Shown piece by piece: positions 1 to 10,267 of a DNA stretch of 64,000 bases. Position 1 is the first letter of the stretch. Each line of letters begins with the position of its first letter. Under the pieces are notes generated by a model. That model saw nothing but the letters and a program-made list of their open reading frames with translations. It did not search any database and had not been told where the DNA came from. Source of the stretch: Phytophthora quininea (lineage: Eukaryota; Oomycota; Peronosporomycetes; Peronosporales; Peronosporaceae); assembly GCA_011947345.1 (NCBI GenBank), contig JAAVTG010000637.1, positions 214,750-278,749 on the forward strand, given 5' to 3'. The translations under genes and the position numbers were made by a program.

Positions 1-1046
1 CCCGGCGATACGGCTTCGGGGCGAAGATAAAGGCGTCGACATTCGCCTTGAGCTCCTTGCTAGCCTGCGACAGAAGCTGCAGGCCCCGCAGAGAAACTTG
101 GAACGCCGTCACTGAATGGTAGTCTTTGGTGGAGAGCTTCAGTCCGTTGATAAGATTCGCTTCGCGCAGATCGTCCACCGCAGACTTGCCGTCTTGTGTC
201 GTGTTCATCCAGATCCGCTTGGGTCTTCCTTCCTGGGCGATGACCATAGCCGCCGGCGCGTAGTCAAAGTTGAGAGCCCCCGCGGCGATGCCTTCGTACA
301 TGAGCACAAGCAGCGGGGTTTGGCGGATCCACGACTCCTTCTCGTCTTTGGTACGGGCGCACACAGCGTACCTTGATAGCATGTAAAGCAGCATGACATG
401 ATCTGTGGGCCACGTCTCCTCACGGTGCGTCCCGTGTCATCTCCTTCCTTGGACATCTCTGGCAGTGTGAAGGTCAACTCACTCGTCTCGTCCTCGTCTT
501 CCGTCTGCAGCGAATCGACTTCCGTTTCGGGCAGTCCTCCCGACCCTGCTCGATCGATCTGCTTCGACGGGTGTTTCGACATCATCTTGGATTGGCTTGA
601 GTTTCTCGCCATCGTCTGCCGGCGGTACGGCTGCGTGGGCGTCTGTGCCTCGCTGTTGGTTTCAATGGGTTTCAGCGCTTTGCCACCGTCAGAATCTCGT
701 CTGGGGGACTTGACTCGAGGGCTGCGAGTGGAGCTGGCCCGTCGAGAGGACGTGCGAGAGATCTCAGCTGGGGATTGAGAAGACGATTCGGCCTCGTTCA
801 TGGTGTTGACGCCCCCGCTAGGGGCGCTGCTCTCTGTGGGCGAGGTCTGTCCTGGCAATGACGAGGCGGACGGCACAGGAGCAGGTGGCCGAGCGTCCAT
901 GCGCGGGGACTGGGGCGGTCTTGGGATGAGGCGGTAGGCTTTGGTGCTGGCGGAGCTGTTGCTACTGGGGTGTGTGGAGGCGCGCCTGTGACGGTGCTGT
1001 CTTCGTGGACGATCTGGCCGGGCAAAGGGTGGTCTCTAGTTGCCAT
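1..1046 (-). CDS. Conserved hypothetical protein, 5' part, two apparent frame breaks
   Basis: The minus strand codes from an ATG at 1046 to the window edge, so the 3' end is missing. The first about 200 residues are rich in Ser, Pro, Arg and acidic residues and look disordered. They are followed by a folded-looking segment containing HVMLLYMLSRYAVC and YEGIAAGALNFDYAP. I do not recognise the family. Two changes of frame are needed. Near 990 the frame starting at 1046 hands over to the frame of the ATG at 900. Near 424 one extra C would join the disordered part to the folded part. Both look like single missing bases, as seen elsewhere in this window, but an intron is not excluded. An alternative start is the ATG at 900, which begins MDARPPAPVP. 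I am confident that the segment codes, and less so about the start and joins. Confidence 0.5.
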
Positions 1047-2139
1047 CCATTAGCGGCGGCAAGCGAAGAAGGCGGCAAATTCAGAAGTGCGCCCCAGGGG
1101 TCGTACGTTTCGTAGCCGTTGCAGTCGGTTCGCCTCGTTCTAGAGTCTCTGGTGTTGTTGGGTGGCTAAACCTTTGAGGAGAAATGTCCGCACACCCCAG
1201 CGGCTCGGGAGGCGCTGCTACCCATTCGACCGTTCTTCGTGTTGCCGTGCAGTAGTGTTTGTTGGCTAGATGAAGTCTTACACGGTTTGCTTACCGCCAT
1301 TTCTTGTTGGACGCCTTCGTGTGCTCTGTTCTGGTGGCCTTCTCACTGGTTTCGATGCAATTCACTTTCGTGGTCGTCTCAAGAGGCTGATCATCCGAGA
1401 TACGCTCTGCAACTTCAACTTGGAGCATACAAAACGTAGTATCAAACGGCGTAAGTACGAAAACACGACGTTGTCGAGCATCTTGTTGCCGACGCCTGGC
1501 TAGTTCTCAAGCCTTGCTCTGCGTCGTCACACTCGCTTATCGCCACGCACACGTTTCCCCACATGGACCACAAGGTGTGACCCCAGCAACACTCTAACAA
1601 GGCTCCGTCTCGCCAAGCTCGCGTCAAACCGCTGTCTTATGACGCCCAGAGCAGCGGCAGACCGCTCCTGCTCTCGGACCAAAGGCAACTTGCTCCCTTA
1701 CCCAAAGCTCACACGCACATCTTAGTCCGTCGTCGTGTGGAGCTGCGTGGATAGACCGCAAAGATATCGCTCCCTACACAACACACGGACTCGTCAGCTG
1801 GCTCGGATCCGCTGTATACGGACACGCTTCGAGCTGCAGTCTGCAGCCTGCACGTTGGCCGGTCACACCTGTTGCGCGGTCAGCCTGCTGCGGCTTCATC
1901 TTGTCAAGACTGTGTGGATGTGCGGTCGCCGACGGAGCATCTGGCGTGTCATGCGCCTCCACCGGCGTAGCAGACCAGCAATTGGCATGACCCGGATGCC
2001 TTGGGTGTTGACCAGCGAGGTGCTTGATCGGCGATCGACCCGCTGTTCGTCCGCTTCAGAGCAGCGCCGGGCACGACCCGCCCTCGCTGCTGAGACCGCC
2101 CTGCGCTAGCGAACCCTCCAGCGAGCCACGATCCCTGGA

Positions 2140-2156
2140 GTTCATTCTCAAATACC
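2140..2156 (+). promoter_or_regulatory. Probable oomycete initiator of the elastin-like gene
   Basis: GTTCATTCTCAAATACC resembles the oomycete initiator plus flanking motif. It lies about 75 bases before the ATG. The same sequence precedes the other two intact copies. The match is moderate. Confidence 0.4.
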
Positions 2157-2230
2157 CCGGCTCGAGCTACGATCGACCCAAGCAAACCAGCAAGCCCAGT
2201 ACAAGCACGCCCACCCTGCAGCCCACCACG

Positions 2231-2893
2231 ATGTTCACTAGCAGCAAGCTCTCCATTCTGGTCGTCGCCGCCCTGGCGCTCTCCAACGGCGCGCTCGCAG
2301 AGAAACAAGTCGCCGAGACGTTCGGGCTGCTCGGCGTGCCGGGCGTCGGCGTTGGGGTCCCCGGCGTGGCTAGCGTCGGTGTCGGTGTGCCGGGCGTTGC
2401 GAGCGTCGGTGTCGGCGTTCCTGGCGTGGCAAACGTCGGTGTTGGTGTCGACGGTGTCGGTGTCGGCGTCGGCGTTCCCGGCATCGCTAGCGTGGGGGTT
2501 GGTGCACCGGGAGCGGCCTCGGTCGGTGTGAACGGGTACAACGGGTACAACGGGTACAACGGCGTCGGTGTCAATGACGGTGTGAATGCCGGCGCCAGCG
2601 CAGACGCAGACGCCACTGCCAACACGAACGCCGGTGTCGCTGCTCAGCCGGGTGCGGCCACTACCACGACGACGACGACGACGACGACGAAAGGTAACGG
2701 CGTGTCGGCGACAGCAACCAAGAGCAGCGGTGGTGCTACCGCTTCCGCTTCCACCAGCGCGAACCCCAACACCGCCAACGCCAACGCCAACGCCAACGCC
2801 AACACCTCGGGAGGCACCAAGACCGGCACGTCGACCGCTGGTACTACCGACGCTGCCTCGCAGAAGACGTACCGCCGTCTACGCTCGGAGTGA
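2231..2893 (+). CDS. Secreted elastin-like repeat protein, copy 1
   Basis: The 220-residue product has a clear signal peptide (residues 1-23, hydrophobic core SILVVAALAL, predicted cleavage after NGALA). Next comes a region of GVPGV, VGVGVPG and ASVGV repeats (about 33-105), then three NGY repeats. A low-complexity tail follows, with a run of ten Thr, NANANA repeats and a basic end (KTYRRLRSE). VPGV-type repeats are typical of elastin-like, self-associating extended proteins, so a structural extracellular or wall-associated role is an inference. There are no cysteines and no catalytic motifs. The frame is open for 69 codons upstream of the chosen ATG, but only this ATG gives a signal peptide. 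Three intact copies and one decayed copy lie in the window. Confidence 0.8.
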   Translation: MFTSSKLSILVVAALALSNGALAEKQVAETFGLLGVPGVGVGVPGVASVGVGVPGVASVGVGVPGVANVGVGVDGVGVGVGVPGIASVGVGAPGAASVGVNGYNGYNGYNGVGVNDGVNAGASADADATANTNAGVAAQPGAATTTTTTTTTTKGNGVSATATKSSGGATASASTSANPNTANANANANANTSGGTKTGTSTAGTTDAASQKTYRRLRSE

Positions 2894-3980
2894 GCGTAAA
2901 ACCCTTGACGCTTGACGGACTTTGAGGGAGAAATGTCCGCACACCCCAGCGGCTCGGGAGGCGCTGCTACCCATTCGACCGTTCTTCGTGTTGCCGTGCA
3001 GTAGTGTTTGTTGGCTAGATGAAGTCTTACACGGTTTGCTTACCGCCATTTCTTGTTGGACGCCTTCGTGTGCTCTGTTCTGGTGGCCTTCTCACTGGTT
3101 TCGATGCAATTCACTTTCGTGGTCGTCTCAAGAGGCTGATCATCCGAGATACGCTCTGCAACTTCAACTTGGAGCATACAAAACGTAGTATTAAACGGCG
3201 TAAGTACGAAAAACACGACGTTGTCGAGCATCTTGTTGCCGACGCCTGGCTAGTTCTCAAGCCTTGCTCTGCGTCGTCACACTCGCTTATCGCCACGCAC
3301 ACGTTTCCCCACATGGACCACAAGGTGTGACCCCAGCAACACTCTAACAAGGCTCCGTCTCGCCAAGCTCGCGTCAAACCGCTGTCTTATGACGCCCAGA
3401 GCAGCGGCAGACCGCTCCTGCTCTCGGACCAAAGGCAACTTGCTCCCTTACCCAAAGCTCACACGCACATCTTAGTCCGTCGTCGTGTGGAGCTGCGTGG
3501 ATAGACCGCAAAGATATCGCTCCCTACACAACACACGGACTCGTCAGCTGGCTCGGATCCGCTGTATACGGACACGCTTCGAGCTGCAGTCTGCAGCCTG
3601 CACGTTGGCCGGTCACACCTGTTGCGCGGTCAGCCTGCTGCGGCTTCATCTTGTCAAGACTGTGTGGATGTGCGGTCGCCGACGGAGCATCTGGCGTGTC
3701 ATGCGCCTCCACCGGCGTAGCAGACCAGCAATTGGCATGACCCGGATGCCTTGGGTGTTGACCAGCGAGGTGCTTGATCGGCGATCGACCCGCTGTTCGT
3801 CCGCTTCAGAGCAGCGCCGGGCACGACCCGCCCTCGCTGCTGAGACCGCCCTGCGCTAGCGAACCCTCCAGCGAGCCACGATCCCTGGAGTTCATTCTCA
3901 AATACCCCGGCTCGAGCTACGATCGACCCAAGCAAACCAGCAAGCCCAGTACAAGCACGCCCACCCTGCAGCCCACCACG

Positions 3981-4643
3981 ATGTTCACTAGCAGCAAGCT
4001 CTCCATTCTGGTCGTCGCCGCCCTGGCGCTCTCCAACGGCGCGCTCGCAGAGAAACAAGTCGCCGAGACGTTCGGGCTGCTCGGCGTGCCGGGCGTCGGC
4101 GTTGGGGTCCCCGGCGTGGCTAGCGTCGGTGTCGGTGTGCCGGGCGTTGCGAGCGTCGGTGTCGGCGTTCCTGGCGTGGCAAACGTCGGTGTTGGTGTCG
4201 ACGGTGTCGGTGTCGGCGTCGGCGTTCCCGGCATCGCTAGCGTGGGGGTTGGTGCACCGGGAGCGGCCTCGGTCGGTGTGAACGGGTACAACGGGTACAA
4301 CGGGTACAACGGCGTCGGTGTCAATGACGGTGTGAATGCCGGCGCCAGCGCAGACGCAGACGCCACTGCCAACACGAACGCCGGTGTCGCTGCTCAGCCG
4401 GGTGCGGCCACTACCACGACGACGACGACGACGACGACGAAAGGTAACGGCGTGTCGGCGACAGCAACCAAGAGCAGCGGTGGTGCTACCGCTTCCGCTT
4501 CCACCAGCGCGAACCCCAACACCGCCAACGCCAACGCCAACGCCAACGCCAACACCTCGGGAGGCACCAAGACCGGCACGTCGACCGCTGGTACTACCGA
4601 CGCTGCCTCGCAGAAGACGTACCGCCGTCTACGCTCGGAGTGA
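3981..4643 (+). CDS. Secreted elastin-like repeat protein, copy 2
   Basis: This is the second tandem copy, lying exactly 1750 bases downstream of copy 1. The predicted protein is identical over its 220 residues: signal peptide, VGVPG repeats, NGY repeats, poly-Thr, NANA tail and the same RRLRSE end. Its promoter and 3' flank are duplicated with it, so both copies should be expressed alike. Identity this high also leaves open a collapse or duplication artefact in assembly, although the few base differences between units argue for two real copies. Confidence 0.8.
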   Translation: MFTSSKLSILVVAALALSNGALAEKQVAETFGLLGVPGVGVGVPGVASVGVGVPGVASVGVGVPGVANVGVGVDGVGVGVGVPGIASVGVGAPGAASVGVNGYNGYNGYNGVGVNDGVNAGASADADATANTNAGVAAQPGAATTTTTTTTTTKGNGVSATATKSSGGATASASTSANPNTANANANANANTSGGTKTGTSTAGTTDAASQKTYRRLRSE

Positions 4644-4671
4644 GCGTAAAACCCTTGACGCTTGACGGACT

Positions 4672-4950
4672 TTGAGGGAGAAATGTCCGCACACCCCAGC
4701 GGCTCGGGAGGCGCTGCTACCCATTCGACCGTTCTTCGTGTTGCCGTGCAGTAGTGTTTGTTGGCTAGATGAAGTCTTACACGGTTTGCTTACCGCCATT
4801 TCTTGTTGGACGCCTTCGTGTGCTCTGTTCTGGTGGCCTTCTCACTGGTTTCGATGCAATTCACTTTCGTGGTCGTGTCAATGCTTGTATCATTCTGTTT
4901 GGTAGTTTTCTTGCTCGTACATGTCGCATGTTTGTTTATGCCCCCTTTGT
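4672..4950 (+). repeat. Third, partial copy of the 1.75-kb unit
   Basis: Sequence matching the start of units A and B runs to about 4877 and then leaves them at GTCAATGCTTGTATC. The segment 4877-4950 is not in units A or B, but it recurs at 10525-10605. This marks the original downstream flank of the array. The flank leads directly into the FKBP gene. Confidence 0.85.
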
Positions 4951-5009
4951 TGTTATTATGCTTTATTCGAATTTGGCTTCTTCTCGCTATAGTCACATTC
5001 GCTCCAAAC

Positions 5010-6059
5010 ATGGTGACGATCAGCGAGGCCGAGCGCGAGGGCTTCGTGGACGTGCTGGGCAGCGGCGGCATCTTCCGCAAGATGCTGGAGACCAATCCGG
5101 ACGGCATCCAGGCAGAGTTCGGAGAGGAGGTGGGCGTCAAATACTCGACGTGGGTCCTGAGCTCCGGCAAGAAAGTGGCGACGGACGAGACCCGCAAGTT
5201 CCGCATCGGGGACGGCGAGGTGATGCCCGCGCTGGAGCTGGTGGCCAAGATGATGCACGTGGGAGAGGTCTGTGAAGTACGCTGCGACGCGCGTTTCGCC
5301 TACGGGGACGTGGGTCTGGAGCCGCTCGTAGCCCCCGGCGCCGAGATGAAGCTGCAGGTGGAGCTGTGCAAAGTGGGCAAGAAGATCACGGCCGAGATGA
5401 CGTCGCAGGAGCTGATTGTAGAGGCCACCCACAAGAAAGAGAGTGGCAATAGATACTTCCAGGAGAAAAATTACGAGCAGGCCGCCAAGCTCTACAAGCG
5501 CGCACTTAAACTGCTGGAGACGTGGGAGCACACGGACGAGGACGCCGAGCAGTGCAAGCAGCTGCTGCTGGCGCTCGGCAACAACGTGGCCAACGTGCAG
5601 CACAAGCTCAAGCAGTACAAAGAGGCCAGACAGTCGAGTCTCGAGGTGCTGCAGATCGACAACAAGAACGTCAAGGCCATGTATCGGCTGGGCCAGATTG
5701 CGCTGGACCAGAACGAGTTCGCAGAGGCCGACATGGCGCTCCGGAAGGCGCTGGAGATCGACCCGAAGAATGCCAAGGTGCGGCAGCTGCTGGTGGCGCT
5801 CAAGAAGAAGAAACGCGAGCTGAAGGCCAAAGAGCGCAAACTGTACGCCAAGCTGGGAGGCAGCAAGGCGGAGGAGGGCGAAAGCAAGGGCAAGATTGCT
5901 GCCATGGTGGCGCAACTTCGACAGCACCCTTCCATGATTGCTACGGTCGTGACGCTGATCATTGCCATCCTCATGTACGTGTACATTGGGAAACCGCACT
6001 ACGAAGTGCCCCAAGTGATTGAAACTAGCGAGACGATCGAGCCGAACGAAGCGAACTAG
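5010..6059 (+). CDS. FKBP-type prolyl isomerase with TPR repeats and C-terminal membrane anchor (FKBP38-like)
   Basis: The product is 349 residues. Residues about 12-120 form a divergent FKBP fold (VGVKYSTWVLSSG, FRIGDGEVMPALELVAKMM, RFAYGDVGLEP). Residues about 130-270 are TPR helices (ESGNRYFQEKNYEQAAKLYK, AMYRLGQIALDQNEFAEAD). A Lys-rich linker follows, and a single hydrophobic span (MIATVVTLIIAILMYVYIG) ends 22 residues from the C terminus. This order is that of FKBP8/FKBP38, a tail-anchored co-chaperone of ER and mitochondrial membranes that binds Hsp90 through its TPRs. The frame is open 69 codons further upstream, but that part is hydrophobic sequence from the neighbouring repeat; the ATG at 5010 begins MVTISEAERE, and exactly this start recurs in the fragment at 20749. 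The gene ends 54 bases from the convergent ADH gene. Confidence 0.85.
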   Translation: MVTISEAEREGFVDVLGSGGIFRKMLETNPDGIQAEFGEEVGVKYSTWVLSSGKKVATDETRKFRIGDGEVMPALELVAKMMHVGEVCEVRCDARFAYGDVGLEPLVAPGAEMKLQVELCKVGKKITAEMTSQELIVEATHKKESGNRYFQEKNYEQAAKLYKRALKLLETWEHTDEDAEQCKQLLLALGNNVANVQHKLKQYKEARQSSLEVLQIDNKNVKAMYRLGQIALDQNEFAEADMALRKALEIDPKNAKVRQLLVALKKKKRELKAKERKLYAKLGGSKAEEGESKGKIAAMVAQLRQHPSMIATVVTLIIAILMYVYIGKPHYEVPQVIETSETIEPNEAN

Positions 6060-6113
6060 AAAGCAGACATTGACAGCAAAGAAACTAGTCTAGCTATGAC
6101 AGCTGCTACACAC

Positions 6114-7178
6114 TTAGTTCTCGAGCACTACACGGTAGCGGACCTTACCGTCGCGCACCATCTGAATGCCTTCGTTGGCCTTGCTCATGGGCAGCTTCTG
6201 GATGACGGGCCGGACGTTCTTCTCCGCCGCCAGGGCGAGCATGTCCTTGACGTCTTGGATGCTGCCGATGTGACTGCCCAGGAACTTAGCGCCCTTCATT
6301 ACCACTTGAGCGGGTTTAAACTTGATCTCGTCGTTCGGAATGCCCACCATGATACAGGTGCCGCGCGATCCCAGGAAGCTGATGAACGTGCCGTACGGCA
6401 TGCCGTCGGCATCGGCCGTGATCAACAAAATGTCAACCGACCCCTCTGCAGCCTTGGCCTGCTCCGGGTCCGAGTAGTTGACGAACTCGTCGGCCCCGAG
6501 AGCTCGCACCTCCTGCTCCTTGTTCGCCGACCGCGAGAACGCCACCACTGCTTCGGCGCCCATGGCCTTGGCGAACTGGATGGCGATGTGACCCAGTCCG
6601 CCGATGCCGACGATACCAACCCGGTCGCCGGGCTTCACGCCTACCTCCTTGAACGGGGTGAACACCGTCGTGCCGGCACACAGCAACGGTGCCGCAGCGT
6701 CCGACGGGATGCTGTCCGGGATCTTGAAGGCATAGTCGCTCAACACACGCACGTACTCGGCGTAGCCGCCATACGTCTTGCTGCCGTCTTTGTACTTGGA
6801 GTTGTAGGTGCCGACGATGCCGTGGCAGTAGGCGTCCGCTCCTTTGGCGCAGTCCTTGCACGGGTGCTCGGGGTCCTTGTTCAGACAGGCCCAGACCTGC
6901 GCGCCGACGCCAACGCGGTCCCCAACCTTGAGATTCTTGACGGCGGGGCCAGCTTGAGTCACCTCGCCGACGATCTCGTGACCGACGACGCACGGGTAGA
7001 GCGTAGGTTTCCAGCCGCTGTCGATGACGTGCAGGTCGGAGCCGCAGATACCGCAGTGCGAGATCTTGATCTCCACGTCCTCGACTCCCAGCGGACGCGA
7101 TTCGTACTCCCAGGACTTGACGTCTTCGCCCTTGTCGAAGCAGGCCAGAGCCTTGATGGTTCTCGGAGCGGCGGACAT
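6114..7178 (-). CDS. Zinc-dependent alcohol dehydrogenase, CAD family, copy 1 (intact)
   Basis: This is a full-length 354-residue medium-chain dehydrogenase. The catalytic zinc ligands are visible: Cys45 in GICGSDLH, His67-Glu68 in VVGHEIVG and Cys167 in LLCAG. Structural zinc is held by Cys98, Cys107, Cys110 and Cys118. The nucleotide-binding GIGGLG is at 191-196, and Ser215 of FSRS fits NADP rather than NAD preference, as in cinnamyl alcohol dehydrogenases and yeast Adh6/7. The likely reaction is NADPH-dependent reduction of aromatic or aliphatic aldehydes in the cytosol; the substrate cannot be told from sequence. It is the most divergent of the ten copies (for example DPEQAKAAEGS). It points away from copy 2 across a 573-base shared upstream region and converges on the FKBP gene. 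Confidence 0.9.
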   Translation of the reverse strand: MSAAPRTIKALACFDKGEDVKSWEYESRPLGVEDVEIKISHCGICGSDLHVIDSGWKPTLYPCVVGHEIVGEVTQAGPAVKNLKVGDRVGVGAQVWACLNKDPEHPCKDCAKGADAYCHGIVGTYNSKYKDGSKTYGGYAEYVRVLSDYAFKIPDSIPSDAAAPLLCAGTTVFTPFKEVGVKPGDRVGIVGIGGLGHIAIQFAKAMGAEAVVAFSRSANKEQEVRALGADEFVNYSDPEQAKAAEGSVDILLITADADGMPYGTFISFLGSRGTCIMVGIPNDEIKFKPAQVVMKGAKFLGSHIGSIQDVKDMLALAAEKNVRPVIQKLPMSKANEGIQMVRDGKVRYRVVLEN

Positions 7179-7719
7179 GATCTCGGGGCTAGCACTTGGC
7201 TCTCACGGTCGAAATTCACTTGTGAAGATGCCCTGCTGCCACGCAGGACTCGTTCCCTGGTGGTTTCATAGCCGCCACGTACTCGCCAACTGCCAACGCG
7301 CAGCGCGTCGAAGTGCTGCACGTTCATCCTATCGCCACGATCACGTGCCCTCGCGTTGGTGGTTGGTCTTGCATCTCCTCCTTGGTTGGTACTGCACGTC
7401 CAACAGACACTGTTGGCATCCGCGACAAGCTGCCGGCTACAGGAGCTTGCAAGACCCTCCACAGCTGATGGCGAAGCCGCACAACACGTTTGTGTTTGGG
7501 GCAAAAGAGGTCGTTGACTCTGAATCGAGTTGCACTGCAGCCCTGCTTCAGTCATGCCTTGGACTCACTCCATCTGTGCACACTTCAAAGATTAGGTGAG
7601 AGTCCACGTCATCCGCTCAAGCTGCCCCGCTGGATTAGTAGCTGGTCCCGGCATGCGTAAGCAGCGCTGGCTGCAAGTCAGTGCAAGATACTTATAGACG
7701 CCCGAACAGCACACTCAAC
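7179..7719. other. Divergent intergenic region between ADH copies 1 and 2
   Basis: No coding sequence is convincing here. The open frames on both strands have no recognisable protein features. The stretch should hold the promoters of both ADH genes. An initiator is clear only for copy 2, at its right edge. Confidence 0.6.
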
Positions 7720-7738
7720 CTCATTTCCAGTTTCGCCG
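7720..7738 (+). promoter_or_regulatory. Core promoter of ADH copy 2
   Basis: CTCATTTCCAGTTTCGCC fits the oomycete initiator (CTCATTYY) with its T-rich flank. It ends 13 bases before the ATG at 7752. Confidence 0.6.
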
Positions 7739-7751
7739 TCGAGAGACAAGC

Positions 7752-8817
7752 ATGTCCACTGCTCCGCGCACCATCAAAGCCTACGCCTGCTTCGGCAAGG
7801 ACGAGGAGATCAAGCCCTGGGAGTACCAGTCGCGCCCGCTTGGCCCCGAGGACATTGAGATCAAGATCTCGCACTGCGGCATCTGCGGCTCGGACCTGCA
7901 CACCATGGAGAGCGGCTGGGGTCCGTCCATGTATCCGTGCGTTGTCGGCCACGAGATTGTCGGCGAGATCACTCTCGCCGGCGACAAGGTGAAGGACCTC
8001 AAGGTCGGCGACCGTGTCGGTGTCGGCGCCCAGGCTTGGGCGTGTCTGAACAAGGACCCCGCCAACCCGTGCAAGGAGTGCGCAAGTGGCGATGACGCAT
8101 ATTGCTCGCGTAAGGTCTGGACGTACAACGACAAGTACGCCAACGACGGCGCCATCTCGTACGGCGGATATGCCGACTACATGCGAGTAGCGCACGAGTA
8201 CGCCTTTAAAATCCCGGACAACCTCCCGTCGGATGTGGCGGCCCCTCTGCTGTGCGCCGGCACGACAGTGTTCACCCCGTTGAAGGAGGCCGACGTCAAG
8301 CCCGGCAAGCGTGTGGGCGTTGTGGGCATCGGCGGACTGGGCCACTTGGGCATCCGGTTCGCCAAGGCCATGGGCGCCGACGCTGTAGTGGCGTTCTCTC
8401 GCTCGGCGAACAAGGAGGCCGAGGTGCGTGCTCGGCGCTACCGACTTCGTCGTCTACTCAGACGAGAAGCAGGCCGCTGCCGCTGCTGGTTCGGTCGACG
8501 TGCTGCTGATCTGCGCCAACGCTGACAACATGCCGTACACGCTCTTCCTGAGCTTCCTGGCCGTTCGTGGCTCGTGCATCATGGTGGGTCTGCCCAACGA
8601 CGACGTCAAGTTCAACGCATTCGGTGTTGTTGGCAAGGGCGCCAAGTTCGTGGGCAGCAACATCGGCAGCATCCAGGACATCAAGGACATGCTGGAGGTG
8701 GCGTCCAAGAAGAACGTGTGCGCTGTGATTCAGAAACTGCCGATGAGCAAGGTGAACGAAGGCATCAAGATGGTGCAAGACGGTACAGTGCGCTACCGCG
8801 TGGTACTCGAGAATTAG
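7752..8817 (+). pseudogene. Zinc-dependent alcohol dehydrogenase, copy 2, one 2-base frameshift
   Basis: The gene reads as a complete CAD-family ADH from MSTAPRTIK to RYRVVLEN, with all zinc ligands, GIGGLG and FSRS. The one defect is after EVRA near 8432: copy 4 has GTGCTCTCGGCG where this copy has GTGCTCGGCG. One CT is missing, which shifts the frame from about residue 227, and the unshifted frame gives a product of 257 residues. Downstream sequence (8428-8817) is fully conserved in the other frame, so the lesion is recent or a sequencing error. Apart from this and a short variable loop (WTYNDKYANDG) it is nearly identical to copy 4. Confidence 0.85.
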
Positions 8818-9001
8818 ATATTGAGTGAAAGCTTACTTCGAGGCGTTAATAAGTGAACGACGACTCGATTGACGAGAAGACATTCTTTGCCACACACATA
8901 CAACACTTGTGCAAAACGAACGATTCTAACTAATGCAAAGCCAACCGCGAGGAATGCTGCAAGACTCATCGCTTCTTCACCTCCAATTCAGTCTCAGCCG
9001 T

Positions 9002-9664
9002 TCAATCCGAACGTAGACGGCGGTACGTCTTCTGCGAGGCAGCGTCGGTAGTACCAGCGGTCGACGTGCCGGTCTTGGTGCCTCCCGAGGTGTTGGCGTT
9101 GGCGTTGGCGTTGGCGTTGGCGGTGTTGGGGTTCGCGCTGGTGGAAGCGGAAGCGGTAGCACCACCGCTGCTCTTGGTTGCTGTCGCCGACACGCCGTTA
9201 CCTTTCGTCGTCGTCGTCGTCGTCGTCGTGGTAGTGGCCGCACCCGGCGGAGCAGCGACACCGGCGTTCGTGTTGGCAGTGGCGTCTGCGTCTGCGCTGG
9301 CGCCGGCATTCACACCGTCATTGACACCGACGCCGTTGTACCCGTTGTACCCGTTGTACCCGTTCACACCGACCGAGGCCGCTCCCGGTGCACCAACCCC
9401 CACGCTAGCGATGCCGGGAACGCCGACGCCGACACCGACACCGTCGACACCAACACCGACGTTTGCCACGCCAGGAACGCCGACACCGACGCTCGCAACG
9501 CCCGGCACACCGACACCGACGCTAGCCACGCCGGGGACCCCAACGCCGACGCCCGGCACGCCGAGCAGCCCGAACGTCTCGGCGACTTGTTTCTCTGCGA
9601 GCGCGCCGTTGGAGAGCGCCAGGGCGGCGACGACCAGAATGGAGAGCTTGCTGCTAGTGAACAT
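9002..9664 (-). CDS. Secreted elastin-like repeat protein, copy 3 (inverted)
   Basis: This is an intact 220-residue copy on the minus strand. It has the same signal peptide, VGVPG repeats, NGY repeats and Thr/Asn tail as copies 1 and 2. Changes seen are Gln to Pro in GVAAPPG and a final Asp in RRLRSD. It lies tail-to-tail with ADH copy 2, 184 bases away. It carries its upstream region to 10255 but not the first 470 bases of the 1.75-kb unit. Confidence 0.8.
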   Translation of the reverse strand: MFTSSKLSILVVAALALSNGALAEKQVAETFGLLGVPGVGVGVPGVASVGVGVPGVASVGVGVPGVANVGVGVDGVGVGVGVPGIASVGVGAPGAASVGVNGYNGYNGYNGVGVNDGVNAGASADADATANTNAGVAAPPGAATTTTTTTTTTKGNGVSATATKSSGGATASASTSANPNTANANANANANTSGGTKTGTSTAGTTDAASQKTYRRLRSD

Positions 9665-10255
9665 CGTGGTGGGCTGCAGGGTGGGCGTGCTTGTACTGGG
9701 CTTGCTGGTTTGCTTGGGTCGATCGTAGCTCGAGCCGGGGTATTTGAGAATGAACTCCAGGGATCGTGGCTCGCTGGAGGGTTCGCTAGCGCAGGGCGGT
9801 CTCAGCAGCGAGGGCGGGTCGTGCCCGGCGCTGCTCTGAAGCGGACGAACAGCGGGTCGATCGCCGATCAAGCACCTCGCTGGTCAACACCCAAGGCATC
9901 CGGGTCATGCCAATTGCCGGTCTGCTACGCCGGTGGAGGCGCATGACACGCCAGATGCTCCGTCGGCGACCGCACATCCACACAGTCTTGACAAGATGAA
10001 GCCGCAGCAGGCTGACCGCGCAACAGGTGTGACCGGCCAACGTGCAGGCTGCAGACTGCAGCTCGAAGCGTGTCCGTATACAGCGGATCCGAGCCAGCTG
10101 ACGAGTCCGTGTGTTGTGTAGGGAGCGATATCTTTGCGGTCTATCCACGCAGCTCCACACGACGACGGACTAAGATGTGCGTGTGAGCTTTGGGTAAGGG
10201 AGCAAGTTGCCTTTGGTCCGAGAGCAGGAGCGGTCTGCCGCTGCTCTGGGCGTCA
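9006..10255 (-). repeat. Inverted partial copy of the 1.75-kb unit
   Basis: The reverse complement matches about 1639-2888 of unit A almost base for base. Homology starts at the last codons of the elastin-like gene and stops at GGGCGTCAT on the right. A direct partial copy begins 13 bases further on, so the two form a head-to-head junction. Confidence 0.9.
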
Positions 10256-10267
10256 TGAGCCAACGCT

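Larger units (their letters stand above)
1172..4671 (+). repeat. Two tandem 1.75-kb units
   Basis: Unit A (1172-2921) and unit B (2922-4671) are near identical in direct tandem. By eye they differ by an A-run indel near 1460/3210, a G-run indel at the left edge and a C/T change. Each unit holds a promoter region, one secreted elastin-like protein gene and its 3' flank. Such low divergence indicates very recent duplication or gene conversion. Confidence 0.93.

Noticed and set aside
2024..2230. N-terminal extension of the elastin-like gene
   Set aside because: The frame is open, but the extension has no start context, lies over the probable promoter and would hide the signal peptide.
2167..2625. 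152-codon minus-strand frame rich in Thr-Pro
   Set aside because: It is the mirror of the VGVPG repeats of the elastin-like gene; it recurs at 3917 and 9066 for the same reason.
4803..5009. Hydrophobic N-terminal extension of the FKBP protein
   Set aside because: The sequence comes from the neighbouring repeat flank. The duplicated fragment at 20749 begins at the same MVTISEAERE without it.
4956..6014. 352-codon minus-strand frame
   Set aside because: Antisense shadow of the FKBP-TPR gene; Leu- and His-rich without domain features.
6096..7271. Long open frame of 391 codons on the plus strand
   Set aside because: It is antisense to ADH copy 1. GC-rich codon bias opens the opposite frame, and the product has no domain. 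The same shadow appears opposite every ADH copy.
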